Source: Granulicatella seriolae
GTDB lineage: Bacteria > Bacillota > Bacilli > Lactobacillales > Aerococcaceae
DNA: 64,000 nt
Reading direction: 5' to 3'
Assembly: GCF_024543085.1 (NCBI RefSeq)
Contig: NZ_JANHNZ010000001.1
Location: 62,001-126,000 of the forward strand
The notes beneath the pieces were generated by a model that saw nothing but the letters and a program-made list of their open reading frames with translations, did no database searches and was not told the DNA's origin. Position 1 is the stretch's first letter. The number at the start of each line of letters is the position of its first letter. Shown here one piece after another: positions 20,282 through 30,192 of the stretch. The translations under genes and the position numbers were made by a program.

Positions 20282-20455
20282 CTAGAACTTACGTTTACGT
20301 GCTGCCTCTGATTTTTTCTTACGTCTGACACTTGGTTTTTCATAAAACTCACGTTTGCGAGCCTCTTGTAAAGTACCAGTTTTTGAAACAGTACGTTTGA
20401 AGCGACGAAGAGCATCATCAAGTGATTCGTTTTTACGAACAACTGTTTTTGACAT
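20282..20455 (-). CDS. rpsU: 30S ribosomal protein S21
   Basis: 57 residues starting [20 protein letters not shown] and ending in a basic tail ([14 protein letters not shown]), which is the S21 pattern and length. It binds the 30S subunit near the anti-Shine-Dalgarno end of 16S rRNA. The ATG follows a GGAGGGAGG site. Its own promoter and terminator make it mainly monocistronic, with yqeY downstream. Confidence 0.97.
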   Translation of the reverse strand: MSKTVVRKNESLDDALRRFKRTVSKTGTLQEARKREFYEKPSVRRKKKSEAARKRKF

Positions 20456-20539
20456 ATTCTATTCCCTCCCTCCGAGCATTAAAAGTAACTGTTTTCTTTT
20501 GAATAGAATCATACTAACAAATGAAATTGTCCTTTTATC

Positions 20540-20568
20540 ATTATAACTAAGCAAATTGATTAAGTCAA
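20540..20568 (-). promoter_or_regulatory. rpsU promoter
   Basis: TTGACT (20563-20568) and TATAAT (20540-20545), spacer 17 bp, on the minus strand; a near-consensus promoter fitting a highly expressed ribosomal gene. Confidence 0.8.
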
Positions 20569-20648
20569 CCCGTTTAAAAATGAAATTTATAGCTTATGAA
20601 AAGGAAGTCAAAGGCTAATATATCGGCTTTATCTAGACAAAAGCGACC

Positions 20649-21077
20649 TTATGCTTTTGCACTACATTGTGGGCATAGACCAAAAATTTCAAAACGATGG
20701 CTGAGGATTTTACATCCTTCAAGCTGCTCTTGGAAGAAATCCATTGGGCATAAGTCAATTTCCTTGGTTCTACCGCACTCTTGACAGATAAAATGATGGT
20801 GATGGTGCCCATGTTCCATGCAACCGATTCGGAATAATTTCTCCCCGTTCAACTCTGTTTCTTCAAGAATACCTAATTCAACATAGGTATAAAGATTCCG
20901 ATAGATGGTATCATAAGATAGGTTAGGAAAATCTTTAGCTAACAATTCTTGAACAGATCTAGCAGAAAGATACCTATTTTCTTCGTTAAATATTTCTACT
21001 AATCTTTCTCTTTTTTTTGTGTATTTATAACCAGCATTTTTTAAAATAGCTATACAGTGGTCAACTTGAGTTGGCAT
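20649..21077 (-). CDS. Fur-family metal-responsive repressor (Zur-like)
   Basis: 142 residues. An N-terminal winged helix (YTKKRERLVEIFNEENRYLSARSVQ, LSYDTIYRNL) is followed by the metal-binding dimer domain with a five-His run at 93-97 (HGHHHHHFIC) and two CxxC pairs (CQEC, CPQC) for structural zinc. The ATG follows GAGGAGGAG. It could be Zur, Fur or PerR: PerR normally has an Asp/His iron site not obvious here, and a Zur-box-like sequence in its own upstream region favours Zur. Subtype is an inference. Confidence 0.85.
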   Translation of the reverse strand: MPTQVDHCIAILKNAGYKYTKKRERLVEIFNEENRYLSARSVQELLAKDFPNLSYDTIYRNLYTYVELGILEETELNGEKLFRIGCMEHGHHHHHFICQECGRTKEIDLCPMDFFQEQLEGCKILSHRFEIFGLCPQCSAKA

Positions 21078-21112
21078 GCAGGTCTCCTCCTCTTAGGCAA
21101 TCATTTTCTAAA

Positions 21113-21127
21113 TCGTAATGATACCTA
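21113..21127. promoter_or_regulatory. Possible Zur-like operator upstream of the Fur-family gene
   Basis: TCGTAATGATACCTA has a perfect left half of the Bacillus Zur box (TCGTAAT-N-ATTACGA), but only 4 of 7 matches in the right half. It lies 36 bp upstream of the start codon of the Fur-family gene, so autoregulation is possible. Confidence 0.35.
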
Positions 21128-21242
21128 TATTCTGTTTTCCATTGTACGAGACTTGCAGCCACTATGCAAGTTAAAATGCTTGCGGGAGTTGGAGCTGCTT
21201 ATCACAGAGATCTTTTCAAAACAATGTTGTTGTCCTAAAACA

Positions 21243-21307
21243 AAAGAGTTTCCGACAACTGTATGAAAAATCGAGGTGTAAAGCATAACTGATGCACAGT
21301 AGCTGTT
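21243..21307. repeat. Left-half copy of the palindromic intergenic element
   Basis: This stretch matches the left half of the full copy at 49.08 kb: GGTGTA.AGCATA.CTGA.GCACAGTAGCTGTT is shared with few changes. It stops abruptly in the middle of the core, where a different inverted repeat (from 21305) begins. Confidence 0.7.
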
Positions 21308-21563
21308 GGGGCTGGGCAAAAAGTCTGTAATAAAATAAAAAAATTCTAAATCATAAAAGAGTTCCCCAGAAATTTATCCGAAATGGGAACGGTGGCACCG
21401 CCGAAAGCCTTGGTCTTTCGGCTTAGCTGTCTACGTGGCTGTAAATCGGCTGAAGCCGAAACATCCACTGTGCGTCAGCTATGCTTTACACCGTTCTGTA
21501 CGGATAAATTTCTGGGGAACTCTTTTATTTGGTTACCATTTTGACTTTTTTCCCAGCCCCAAC
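21305..21563. repeat. Outer inverted repeat enclosing a palindromic element
   Basis: 21305-21325 and 21543-21563 are inverted repeats matching at 20 of 21 positions (GTTGGGGCTGGG core). Together they enclose the full palindromic element at 21355-21526. Short intergenic motifs containing GGCTGGG-AAAA are common near 3' ends in Lactobacillales. It begins 14 bp after the aspS stop on the minus strand. Confidence 0.7.
21355..21526. repeat. Full palindromic intergenic element, copy A
   Basis: Perfect 26-bp arms at 21355-21380 and 21501-21526 enclose a 120-nt core that, read on the minus strand, matches the core at 49.1 kb over about 107 nt. The core contains its own hairpins, one with the loop ACCAAGG. 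It sits downstream of aspS, where it can act as a terminator on the minus strand. Confidence 0.85.
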
Positions 21564-21576
21564 TTTTTTATAAAAC

Positions 21577-23334
21577 TTACATTAATCGAAGGGACAATTC
21601 TTGTAATTGTTGAGGAGATACAGTAGATGGTGCTTGTGTTAAAACATCTACAGCAGAACCATTTTTAGGGAAGGCTATTACTTCACGGATATTTTCTTCT
21701 CCAGCTAGTAACATAACTAGGCGGTCAAGTCCTAGGGCAATTCCTCCATGTGGTGGGAAACCATAGTCTAACGCATCCAATAAGAAACCGAATTGTTCTT
21801 TAGCAGCTTCTGGAGTAAAACCAAGTACCTCAAACATAGCTTCTTGCATTGGTCGATTAAAGATTCTTAAAGAACCCCCACCAATTTCGTAACCATTCAA
21901 TACAATGTCATAAGCGTTAGCTCTTGCCTCTTGAGGATTAGTTAGAAGTGCTTCAGCTGATGGGTTTACTGGACTGGTAAATGGATGGTGCATAGCCACA
22001 TAACGTCCTGCTTCAGGGTCTAACTCTAGTAATGGCCAATCAACAACCCATAAGAAATTGAACTTATTGGTGTCAATCAAGTTATGTTTTTTACCAAAGT
22101 GTAGACGTAGTTCAGATAAGGCTTGAGCAACAACACTAGCATTGTCAGCACAGAAGAAGATAATATCACCAACTTGTGCATCTAGACGTTCTCTCAAATC
22201 ACTTTCTTGATTTAGAAGGAATTTAGCAATTGGTCCTTTAAAGCCATCTTCTTCTACTTTAATCCATGCTAACCCTTTAGCACCAAATTTTCCAACTAGG
22301 CTTGCTAATTGGTCAGCGTCTTTACGAGAATAACTATCCGCCAAACCTTTTAAATTGATGGCTTTAACTTGTCCGCCAGACTCAACGACTGATTTAAAGA
22401 CTTGAAGTTCAGAATTTTGAACAATATCACCAACATTGATTAATTCTAAGCCAAAACGTGTATCCGGCTTGTCATTGCCATATCTTTCCATGGCTTCTGC
22501 ATAAGTAATACGTGGAAATGGTGTTTGGAGTTCCACACCCAGTGTATCCTTCATCAGTTTGCTGAACATGGCTTCCATGTAGGTTTGAATTTCAATGTCA
22601 CTTAAAAAGCTTGTTTCAATATCGACTTGGGTAAATTCTGGTTGACGGTCTCCTCGCAAGTCTTCGTCTCTAAAGCAACGAACGATTTGATAGTATCGGT
22701 CTAAACCACCCGCCATTAACAATTGCTTGAAAATTTGTGGCGACTGAGGTAGAGCATAAAATGCCCCTTCATGAATTCTAGACGGCACTAAATAGTCTCT
22801 TGCCCCCTCTGGCGTTGACTTCGTCAGATACGGTGTTTCGACTTCAATAAAGTTATTTTGGTCTAAGAATTCACGAATCGATTTTGTTGTTTGGTGACGC
22901 AATCTTAAATTTTCTAGAACTGGTTTGCGACGCATGTCTAGGTAACGATACTTCATTCTCAAGTCATCTGAAGCACTTTGGTCGTCCTCAATATAGATTG
23001 GTGGTGTTTTAGATTTAGAAAGTAACTCAACTTCATGAGCTTCAACCTCCAACATACCTGTCTCTAATTTAGGATTAATTAATTCTGGAGCACGTGGAAT
23101 AACCTTTCCAAACACTTGAATAACAAATTCTGAACGCAAGCTTTCTGCTATTTCAAAGGCTTCTTGATTAATAGAAGGGTTAAAAACGATTTGAACAATT
23201 CCTTCTCTATCCCTCAAATCAACAAAGATTAAACCACCATGGTCTCTTCTTCTTTGAACCCATCCGTTCAAAACCACTTCTTGTCCAATAAATTCTGGAC
23301 TAATTTTTCCACAATATTCTGTTCTTGTTTTCAT
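21577..23334 (-). CDS. aspS: Aspartyl-tRNA synthetase
   Basis: 585 residues, the bacterial length. It has the N-terminal OB anticodon-binding domain ([24 protein letters not shown]), class II motif 2 ([22 protein letters not shown]), the GAD insertion domain, and motif 3 ([16 protein letters not shown]). It charges tRNA-Asp; whether it also charges tRNA-Asn cannot be judged from sequence alone. It is 30 bp after hisS and shares its T-box leader. Confidence 0.98.
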   Translation of the reverse strand: MKTRTEYCGKISPEFIGQEVVLNGWVQRRRDHGGLIFVDLRDREGIVQIVFNPSINQEAFEIAESLRSEFVIQVFGKVIPRAPELINPKLETGMLEVEAHEVELLSKSKTPPIYIEDDQSASDDLRMKYRYLDMRRKPVLENLRLRHQTTKSIREFLDQNNFIEVETPYLTKSTPEGARDYLVPSRIHEGAFYALPQSPQIFKQLLMAGGLDRYYQIVRCFRDEDLRGDRQPEFTQVDIETSFLSDIEIQTYMEAMFSKLMKDTLGVELQTPFPRITYAEAMERYGNDKPDTRFGLELINVGDIVQNSELQVFKSVVESGGQVKAINLKGLADSYSRKDADQLASLVGKFGAKGLAWIKVEEDGFKGPIAKFLLNQESDLRERLDAQVGDIIFFCADNASVVAQALSELRLHFGKKHNLIDTNKFNFLWVVDWPLLELDPEAGRYVAMHHPFTSPVNPSAEALLTNPQEARANAYDIVLNGYEIGGGSLRIFNRPMQEAMFEVLGFTPEAAKEQFGFLLDALDYGFPPHGGIALGLDRLVMLLAGEENIREVIAFPKNGSAVDVLTQAPSTVSPQQLQELSLRLM

Positions 23335-23364
23335 GGTGATCCCCTCATTCTTATTAAATTTTAT

Positions 23365-24678
23365 TTAGCTAAAGTACTCATCAATAGCTCTAGTATCCAT
23401 GGTTGCTTGTCTAAAAATAGTTTCAAAATCCGTTTTCAAGTCTTCAAAAGATACAGGAATAACTTTCTCGTTTTTAACAATTTTTAAGTTAGCTGTTTGC
23501 TTTTCAATCTCTTCTTGACCAATTGTTAAAATGGCTTTTGCTTCATACTTTTGTGCCTGTTTAAATTGTGCCTTTATCTTACGATCAAAATAATCTCTAT
23601 CAGCTGAAAAACCTTGTTGACGAAGGGCTTGAACCATAGAGAAGACTTCTTCATTCGTTTCTTGACCAAGTCCTATCACAAAAACGTCTAGATCATCCGT
23701 GCTAGGAATATCAATGCCCTCGTCTTTAATCAACATGACAAGTCGCTCCATGCCCATTCCAAAACCAAAGCCTGGTGTTTCAGGTCCATCCAAGTCTTGC
23801 ACTAGTCCATCATATCGTCCGCCGCCACAAATAGTTGCCTGAGCACCAAACGCAGCTGAGTCTGTCATGATTTCAAAAATAGTTTCTTGATAATAATCCA
23901 AGCCACGTACCATGTTTGCATCAATTTCATAAGGAATATTCAAGGCTTTTAGGTAGCTTTGAACTGTTTCAAAATGCTTAGCAGATTCTTCTGACAGAAA
24001 ATCAAGAATACTTGGCGCATCTTTTACTAACTCTTGGTCTTTTTTATCTTTGCTATCCAATACTCGCAAAGGATTCTTGTGCAAGCGTTCCTTAGAATCT
24101 CTACTCAATTGGTCACTTAAAGGTTCCAGATAATCAATTAAAGCTTGACGATAACGTTGGCGATCACTTGGTTGTCCCAGACTGTTGATGACTAGTTTAA
24201 TTTTTTCTAAGCCAAGTTCTGTTAGCAAATCCCAGGCTAATGCAATGGTTTCCGCATCAATAGCTGGATTGGTTGAGCCGAAGACTTCCACACCAATCTG
24301 ATGGAACTGACGACTACGACCGGATTGCGGACGCTCATAACGAAACATGGGAGACATATAATAGACCTTATATGGTTTTTTATGCTCTGGTCCAAACAAC
24401 TTATTTTCTACAAAAGAGCGAACGATGGAAGCCGTGCCCTCCGGTTTAAGTGCCATATGACGCTCACCTTTGTCGTAAAAATCATACATTTCTTTTGAAA
24501 CAATATCCGTGCTATTACCAACTCCCCTAGCGAACAGGTCATAACTTTCAAAAATTGGAGTTCTCATTTCTGCAAAGCGGTAATCATTCATCAAAATTCG
24601 TGTTGTTTCTTCAATGTATTGCCAAATACGAGTGTCTTCAGGTAACAAATCAGCTGTTCCTTTTGGTCTTTGGATCAT
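23365..24678 (-). CDS. hisS: Histidyl-tRNA synthetase
   Basis: 437 residues. Class II motifs are clear: motif 2 YRYERPQSGRSRQFHQIGVE-like, the His-specific VRGLDYYQETIFE and AQATICGGGRYDGL, and motif 3 GFGMGMERL. The C-terminal anticodon-binding domain follows (about 335-425). It begins the hisS-aspS operon, controlled by a T-box and a consensus promoter. Confidence 0.98.
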   Translation of the reverse strand: MIQRPKGTADLLPEDTRIWQYIEETTRILMNDYRFAEMRTPIFESYDLFARGVGNSTDIVSKEMYDFYDKGERHMALKPEGTASIVRSFVENKLFGPEHKKPYKVYYMSPMFRYERPQSGRSRQFHQIGVEVFGSTNPAIDAETIALAWDLLTELGLEKIKLVINSLGQPSDRQRYRQALIDYLEPLSDQLSRDSKERLHKNPLRVLDSKDKKDQELVKDAPSILDFLSEESAKHFETVQSYLKALNIPYEIDANMVRGLDYYQETIFEIMTDSAAFGAQATICGGGRYDGLVQDLDGPETPGFGFGMGMERLVMLIKDEGIDIPSTDDLDVFVIGLGQETNEEVFSMVQALRQQGFSADRDYFDRKIKAQFKQAQKYEAKAILTIGQEEIEKQTANLKIVKNEKVIPVSFEDLKTDFETIFRQATMDTRAIDEYFS

Positions 24679-24741
24679 TTTATCCTCTCCTTTACATACT
24701 TGTTTAACAGTTTTCGAATAGAACTAGGGTTGAATATACAA

Positions 24742-24966
24742 AAAAAGCCTCACTTCATAATGAAGTCAGGACGAATTATCGTGGTACCACCTTGGTTTGA
24801 AAAGTTAACCTTTTCCTCTTGAAGTAACGGCTCTTACCGGAATAACTTTGCATTATTCACCTCAGGATTGTCTTCGTCTCAATAGTCTACAAAAAGCTTT
24901 CAGCCACGGCTTTTCTCTCTAAATGCTATCTCAAGTACTCTCTTCCTTCAAAGGTTTTCTTTGATA
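24742..24966 (-). promoter_or_regulatory. T-box riboswitch leader of hisS-aspS
   Basis: On the minus strand the T-box core AGGTGGTACCACG lies at 24780-24792, followed by a terminator hairpin (24747-24772; GTCCTGACTTCAT with GAAGTGAGGC) and a T-run. About 170 nt upstream in the leader can form stem I. I could not fix the specifier: GAC triplets (Asp) are visible near the 3' side of stem I and no obvious CAC was found, so the sensed tRNA (His or Asp) is open. Confidence 0.88.
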
Positions 24967-24972
24967 GACTCT

Positions 24973-25001
24973 AATTTACTAGAAGAAAGGGCATTTGTCA
25001 A
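24973..25001 (-). promoter_or_regulatory. hisS-aspS promoter
   Basis: TTGACA (24996-25001) and TAAATT (24973-24978), 17-bp spacer, on the minus strand, just upstream of the T-box leader. Confidence 0.8.
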
Positions 25002-25020
25002 CAAAATGAAACATAATTTT

Positions 25021-25050
25021 TTGCACAAACAAAAGTAATATTGGTATAAT
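25021..25050 (+). promoter_or_regulatory. Promoter of the SH3/amidase gene
   Basis: TTGCAC (25021-25026) and TATAAT (25045-25050), 18-bp spacer. It is divergent from and 20 bp away from the hisS promoter. Confidence 0.7.
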
Positions 25051-25094
25051 GACTAAAATAAGTAAAAGAAACGCTTTACATTTGGGGGACAAAC

Positions 25095-26645
25095 ATGAAA
25101 TCGATACAAAGATTCTTTTTAAGACTCTTTTCAATAGTAGCTGTAAGACAGCTTTTAATCTTTGTAGCTATGATGGCTACTTTAACCGTTTTGGTCTGGC
25201 CATTAATTGGCACACCTTCAACTACTGAAAATATGGGCTTAACCACAGCAAAACCATTATATAGTGATTACACAAAAACAGACCATGTCTTAAAAGAACT
25301 ACCGGTCGGAACCAAGTTCACCGTCATTTCGACTGAAAATGGCTGGACTAAAATTAAATTAAGCGATGGATCAACAGGCTGGGTTAGCGGACTAGATCCT
25401 AATCAAAACCCAGAAGAAACTACTTTTCTAGATAACCCAATCGACCAAGTTGCTACCATATCCAGCTTAACCGCAAATATTTATGCACTGGCTCAAAAAC
25501 AATCACAAGTATTAGGGTCTGTTAACAAGGGGGATCATCTCTTTTTATTACGAGACTTTGGCAATGGATGGCTACAAGTTCAATACAATGGACAGGTTGG
25601 TTGGCTTGACGCTAAAGAAGCTAACATTCATGAAATTGTTTCGGTAATTGCTGGTGAAGATGTACCTTTGTACGAAAAATCTTCAGTCACTTCCCCTGTT
25701 TTAACATCTTTAAGCGCAGGAACTACTTTACAGGTTCTTGAAAATCAAGGTCAATTCCTCAAAGTCTCTTATCAAGAATGGACTGGCTTTATTGAAACAG
25801 ATTTAGTGAATTTTTCAATTGGCACTATGAGAAACTTATTGCGTGACCAGGCGTCCTTGCCCACAACAGCTAGCAATAAGAAAATATTGGTGACACGTTT
25901 GAATGGCACACCAATTAACCAAGAAGCTGATGCTAACAGTCGAGTAGTTGAGACTTTATCATCTGGAACTATTATTGATTACCAAGATCGACAAGGCGAT
26001 TATTACCGCATTACCTTAAAAGATGGAAGTACTGGTTACCTTGGCTATTGGCTAGTATCCACCAATTTCCCTAGCATCGAAAGTGATAGCACCATCCCTA
26101 GTTCGCTGGCAACTGCAACTATAGTCATAGATGCAGGACATGGTGGTGATGATCCTGGAGCAGTCGTTGATTTTTCATCGGTACACGAAAAGGACTTAAC
26201 CTTAAGTACTGCTAACAAGCTCAAAAGTCTCTTAGAGGCTGTTGGAACGAAAGTCATCATGACTAGAAGTGATGATAGTAGTGTCAGCCTCATCAATCGA
26301 GCAGAAATTGCTAATGCTGCTGATGCTGATATTTTCATCAGTATACACTATGATGCCTCTGAAACAGATAGCCTAAGTGGTACAACAACTTACTACTACA
26401 ATCAAAATAACCGTTCTTTAGCTAACACTATTAATAAATATCTAGCTATGAGATTGCGTTTACCAAACAATGGCTATTACTTTGAGAATTATGCCGTGCT
26501 AAGAGAAAATTCTCAGCCAGCTGTCTTATTAGAATTAGGCTATATTAATAACAGAAGTGACAACTCTATCATTTCAACACCTTCGTATCAAGAAGATGTA
26601 GCTACAGCTATCCTTGAAGCCCTACAAGAATACTTTCAACCATGA
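25095..26645 (+). CDS. lytH: N-acetylmuramoyl-L-alanine amidase with SH3 repeats (LytH-like)
   Basis: 516 residues. A membrane anchor or signal (about 16-40) is followed by four SH3b-like repeats (about 48-100, 122-175, 185-238, 265-322; each with a GW(T/L) or DGSTGW/Y motif) and a C-terminal Amidase_3 domain from about 342. The zinc and catalytic motifs are VIDAGHGGDDPG, FISIHYDAS and LLELGYINN. It cleaves the amide bond between MurNAc and the stem peptide. LytH of staphylococci is next to hisS in the same way but has fewer SH3 units. The start ATG follows GGGGGA. Confidence 0.92.
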   Translation: MKSIQRFFLRLFSIVAVRQLLIFVAMMATLTVLVWPLIGTPSTTENMGLTTAKPLYSDYTKTDHVLKELPVGTKFTVISTENGWTKIKLSDGSTGWVSGLDPNQNPEETTFLDNPIDQVATISSLTANIYALAQKQSQVLGSVNKGDHLFLLRDFGNGWLQVQYNGQVGWLDAKEANIHEIVSVIAGEDVPLYEKSSVTSPVLTSLSAGTTLQVLENQGQFLKVSYQEWTGFIETDLVNFSIGTMRNLLRDQASLPTTASNKKILVTRLNGTPINQEADANSRVVETLSSGTIIDYQDRQGDYYRITLKDGSTGYLGYWLVSTNFPSIESDSTIPSSLATATIVIDAGHGGDDPGAVVDFSSVHEKDLTLSTANKLKSLLEAVGTKVIMTRSDDSSVSLINRAEIANAADADIFISIHYDASETDSLSGTTTYYYNQNNRSLANTINKYLAMRLRLPNNGYYFENYAVLRENSQPAVLLELGYINNRSDNSIISTPSYQEDVATAILEALQEYFQP

Positions 26646-26704
26646 TGTTGTGATAGCAACGAGATAGTTCTCTCTAATTTGATGACTCTTTAATTTCTAA
26701 TAGC

Positions 26705-26756
26705 AGAAATACGCTACAAGAATCATTTAACTAATGATTCTTGTAGCGTATTTTTA
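26705..26756. terminator. Bidirectional terminator between amidase gene and dtd
   Basis: A stem of about 22 bp (AAATACGCTACAAGAATCA with its complement) and T-runs on both strands serve the convergent amidase and dtd genes. Confidence 0.88.
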
Positions 26757-26760
26757 AACA

Positions 26761-27207
26761 CTATTTGTCTTTGGAATCCAAAATAATAGTAGCTGGCCCA
26801 TCATTGATTAAAGAGACTTGCATCAAAGCACCAAACTCTCCCTTTTCAACTACATGCCCCTTTTTTACCAAAGACTCATTGAAATATTCATATAATTTTT
26901 CACCAAGCTCTGGTGAGGCTGCATTGGTAAAACTTGGCCGATTGCCCTTCTTGGTATTGGCCAATAAGGTGAATTGGGAAATAGATAAGATAGAGCCATT
27001 CACTGCTTCTAAATCTAAATTTGTCTTCCCTTCATCATCCTCAAACAGCCTCATCTGACTAACTTTACGAGCCAGATAGTCACAATCTTCTTCGGTGTCA
27101 TCCTTACCGACTCCGACAAGTAACAGATAACCTTTCTTAATAGCGCCAATGATCTTCTCATCAACAAGAACGCTAGCTTGGCTAACACGTTGTAATATAA
27201 CTCTCAT
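26761..27207 (-). CDS. dtd: D-aminoacyl-tRNA deacylase
   Basis: 148 residues. DTD removes D-amino acids, and misacylated glycine, from tRNA. Family motifs are [21 protein letters not shown], containing the catalytic-site SQxT, and the C-terminal [11 protein letters not shown] (Gly-cisPro-like NxGP). It lies 8 bp after relA, as in many Firmicutes. Confidence 0.97.
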   Translation of the reverse strand: MRVILQRVSQASVLVDEKIIGAIKKGYLLLVGVGKDDTEEDCDYLARKVSQMRLFEDDEGKTNLDLEAVNGSILSISQFTLLANTKKGNRPSFTNAASPELGEKLYEYFNESLVKKGHVVEKGEFGALMQVSLINDGPATIILDSKDK

Positions 27208-27215
27208 TTGTCCTC

Positions 27216-29435
27216 CTATGAAATGACCCGTCTAACACTGTATACATCAGGAATCTGCTTAATCTTATCAACAATGAAATCCAATTGTTCTAGGTTTTGG
27301 ATACCAATTTTCAAAGTAATCATAGCAATCTTATTGGCATCAACCTTACCATTCACCGAATTAAGATTTTTTGTGATGCTATTGATGACATTTAAAACCT
27401 CATTCAAGAGTCCATTACGATTATAACCTTCCACAATAAGTTCAGTATCATACTGTTGTTTACTGTCACTGGTATCTTCCCAATCAACTTCAATTAAACG
27501 GCTCTGTTGTTCTTCAGGAAGTTGTACATTAGGACAGTCTTTTCGATGGACAGAAATCCCCCGACCTTTCGTAATATAACCCACAATTTCATCCCCTGGA
27601 ACTGGATTACAACAGCGGCTAAGACGCGTTAAGAGATTGTCCACTCCTTCAATGATAACTCCACCTTCATGGCGAATTTTCATTTTTTGATTGTCTTTAT
27701 TGGACTTAGTTTCTTTCTTTTGAATTTCAAATGTCTCTTCTACAGTTTTTTGTTGTTCTAGTAACCGTCTTGCTTTCTCTGTTAAGCGATTGGCAACAGT
27801 TTGAACAGAGATTTCACCAAAACCAATAGCCGCAAACAAGTCGTCCTCTGTCGTAAAATTAAATCGACTGGCCGCTTCTTTAAGAGCTGTTTTGGTCATA
27901 AATTCCTTTGGTGAAAATTCCAATTCAGTTATTTGTTTTTCTAACAAATCTCGTCCACGAATAATATTTTCATCACGATCTTGTAATTTGAAAAAGCGTT
28001 TAATTTTATTTTTTGCCCGACTTGTTGATACAAGATTAATCCAGTCTCTGGAAGGACCGAATGAATTGGACGAGGTTAATACTTCTACAATATCCCCATT
28101 TTTTAATTGATAGTTGAGGGGTACAATTTTGTTATTAACTTTGGCTCCTATGGTTTTGTTTCCAATCTCCGTATGGATATTATATGCAAAGTCCAGTGGT
28201 CCTGACCCGGATGGCAACTCTGAAACATCGCCTTTCGGTGTGAAAACATAGACCTTGTCTTTAAAAATATCTTCTTTAACACTCTCCATAAAGTCATTGG
28301 CGTCATTAGAGTCATCCTGTAATTCAATTAGGTCATTAAACCAATCTAGCTGCTTTTGAAGTGGGTCACTAGCTACTTTTTGAGTGGTACCTTCTTTGTA
28401 AGCCCAGTGAGCTGCTACCCCGTATTCAGCTACTCGATGCATTTCAAATGTTCTAATCTGAATTTCGACTGGTTTTCCGCCAGGGCCGATAACCGTTGTA
28501 TGAATAGACTGATACATATTGGCTTTAGGCATAGCGATATAGTCCTTAAATCGACCAGGCATTGGCTTCCATTTCGTATGGATGGCCCCTAAAACAGCAT
28601 AACAATCACGGATGGTATCAACTAAAACACGAATAGCTAATAAATCATAGATTTCGTTAAACTGTTTCTTTTGATCCTTCATTTTTCGATAGATAGAATA
28701 AATATGTTTTGGGCGGCCATATATTTCAGAATGTAATTGTAATTCTAAAGTTGCTTCATCAATATTAGAAATGGTTGTTTGAATATACTGTTCTCTTTCT
28801 TCACGTTTGGAGTTCATCAGGTGAACAATGCGATAGTATTGTTGCGGATTTAAATACCTTAAGGAAGTATCTTCCAACTCCCACTTTATTTTGTTCATCC
28901 CCAAACGATGAGCTAACGGAGCATATATTTCTAAGGTTTCATTTGCAATACTTCTTTGTTTTTCAGGTTTATGAAAATTAAGCGTTCTTAGATTGTGCAA
29001 TCTGTCTGCTAATTTGACCATAATAACTCTTAAATCGTTGGCCATGGCTAGAAGCATTTTTCGATGGTTCTCTGCTTGCTGTTCGACATGCGATTTAAAT
29101 TTAATCTTCCCTAGTTTTGTAACGCCTTCTACTAAAAAGGCTACATCTTTTCCGAATTCATATTCAATGTCATCGATTGAAAATCCTGTATCTTCAACAA
29201 CATCATGCAAAAAACCAGTGGCAATTGTATCCGGATCTAGTTTCAACTCGGCTAAAATGCCTGCCACTTGAATAGGATGAACAATGTAGGCTTCGCCAGA
29301 TTTTCGAATTTGTTCTTTATGAGCAAAGGTTGCAAAATCAATTGCTTTTTCAATAAATGCAATATGTTGTTCATTCATATATTCTTTGCATAAATTCAAG
29401 ACATCATCGGCTGTGTAATTTTTATTTTTTGACAT
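27216..29435 (-). CDS. relA: (p)ppGpp synthetase/hydrolase RelA/SpoT (Rel)
   Basis: 739 residues with all Rel domains: the HD hydrolase domain ([17 protein letters not shown], so hydrolase motif intact), the synthetase domain ([26 protein letters not shown]), TGS ([14 protein letters not shown]), a helical/zinc region with [10 protein letters not shown], and a C-terminal ACT domain. It makes and destroys (p)ppGpp in the stringent response. A promoter lies in the 81-bp gap after deoC; dtd follows 8 bp downstream. Confidence 0.98.
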   Translation of the reverse strand: MSKNKNYTADDVLNLCKEYMNEQHIAFIEKAIDFATFAHKEQIRKSGEAYIVHPIQVAGILAELKLDPDTIATGFLHDVVEDTGFSIDDIEYEFGKDVAFLVEGVTKLGKIKFKSHVEQQAENHRKMLLAMANDLRVIMVKLADRLHNLRTLNFHKPEKQRSIANETLEIYAPLAHRLGMNKIKWELEDTSLRYLNPQQYYRIVHLMNSKREEREQYIQTTISNIDEATLELQLHSEIYGRPKHIYSIYRKMKDQKKQFNEIYDLLAIRVLVDTIRDCYAVLGAIHTKWKPMPGRFKDYIAMPKANMYQSIHTTVIGPGGKPVEIQIRTFEMHRVAEYGVAAHWAYKEGTTQKVASDPLQKQLDWFNDLIELQDDSNDANDFMESVKEDIFKDKVYVFTPKGDVSELPSGSGPLDFAYNIHTEIGNKTIGAKVNNKIVPLNYQLKNGDIVEVLTSSNSFGPSRDWINLVSTSRAKNKIKRFFKLQDRDENIIRGRDLLEKQITELEFSPKEFMTKTALKEAASRFNFTTEDDLFAAIGFGEISVQTVANRLTEKARRLLEQQKTVEETFEIQKKETKSNKDNQKMKIRHEGGVIIEGVDNLLTRLSRCCNPVPGDEIVGYITKGRGISVHRKDCPNVQLPEEQQSRLIEVDWEDTSDSKQQYDTELIVEGYNRNGLLNEVLNVINSITKNLNSVNGKVDANKIAMITLKIGIQNLEQLDFIVDKIKQIPDVYSVRRVIS

Positions 29436-29467
29436 TGTACTTACCTCCTATTCATTTTATTTTGCTT

Positions 29468-29496
29468 ATTATATCGTAAAAATCTTGAATTGTCAG
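29468..29496 (-). promoter_or_regulatory. relA-dtd promoter
   Basis: CTGACA (29491-29496) and TATAAT (29468-29473), 17-bp spacer, minus strand, 33 bp before the relA start codon. Confidence 0.7.
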
Positions 29497-29516
29497 ACAA
29501 AAAGTCTCTTTTATAA

Positions 29517-30188
29517 CTAATATCCAGTAGTATCACCACTAGCTTGTTTTTCAACAATAGCAACACCGTTAGAGGCACCTAGACGAGTTGCCCCAGCTTC
29601 AATAAATGCCATAGCATCTTCATAGGTACGAACACCACCACTTGCTTTAACACCCATATCAGGCCCAACAGTTTGACGCATTAGGGCAACATCTGTAACG
29701 TTTGCTCCACCACCAGCAAAACCAGTAGATGTTTTAACAAAATCAGCTCCCGCATCTTTCGCCAATTGGCAAACTTTCACTTTTTCATCGTCGTTTAACA
29801 AAGCTGTTTCAATGATAACCTTGCTAGTTACTCCATTAGCAGCATCAACAACAGCTTTAATATCTTCATGAACTGTATCAAAATCACCAGTCTTAGTAGC
29901 CCCAATGTTGATGACCATGTCTACCTCATCTGCTCCATCAGCAATGGCTTGTTTTGTTTCAAAAGCTTTCACAGCAGCAACATTCATACCTTGAGGGAAA
30001 CCAATTACCGTACACACTAAAACATCTGAACCGGTTAATGCTTCTTTAGCCGTTTTTATCCAGTAAGGTTGCACACAAACCGATTTAAAGTCATACTCTT
30101 TTGCTTCTTTACACAATTGTATAATCTCTTCCATAGTAGCGTCTGGTTTTAATAATGTATGGTCAATCATTTTAGCTAATTTTGTCAT
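29517..30188 (-). CDS. deoC: Deoxyribose-phosphate aldolase
   Basis: 223 residues. It cleaves 2-deoxyribose 5-phosphate to glyceraldehyde 3-phosphate and acetaldehyde in deoxynucleoside breakdown. The Schiff-base Lys is K152 in VKTSTGF; the ADEVDMVIN and ASGGVRT motifs are present. It is 4 bp after rsmE and thus in the prmA-rsmE operon, not with other nucleoside-catabolic genes. That placement is the only odd point. Confidence 0.97.
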   Translation of the reverse strand: MTKLAKMIDHTLLKPDATMEEIIQLCKEAKEYDFKSVCVQPYWIKTAKEALTGSDVLVCTVIGFPQGMNVAAVKAFETKQAIADGADEVDMVINIGATKTGDFDTVHEDIKAVVDAANGVTSKVIIETALLNDDEKVKVCQLAKDAGADFVKTSTGFAGGGANVTDVALMRQTVGPDMGVKASGGVRTYEDAMAFIEAGATRLGASNGVAIVEKQASGDTTGY

Positions 30189-30192
30189 CTTG

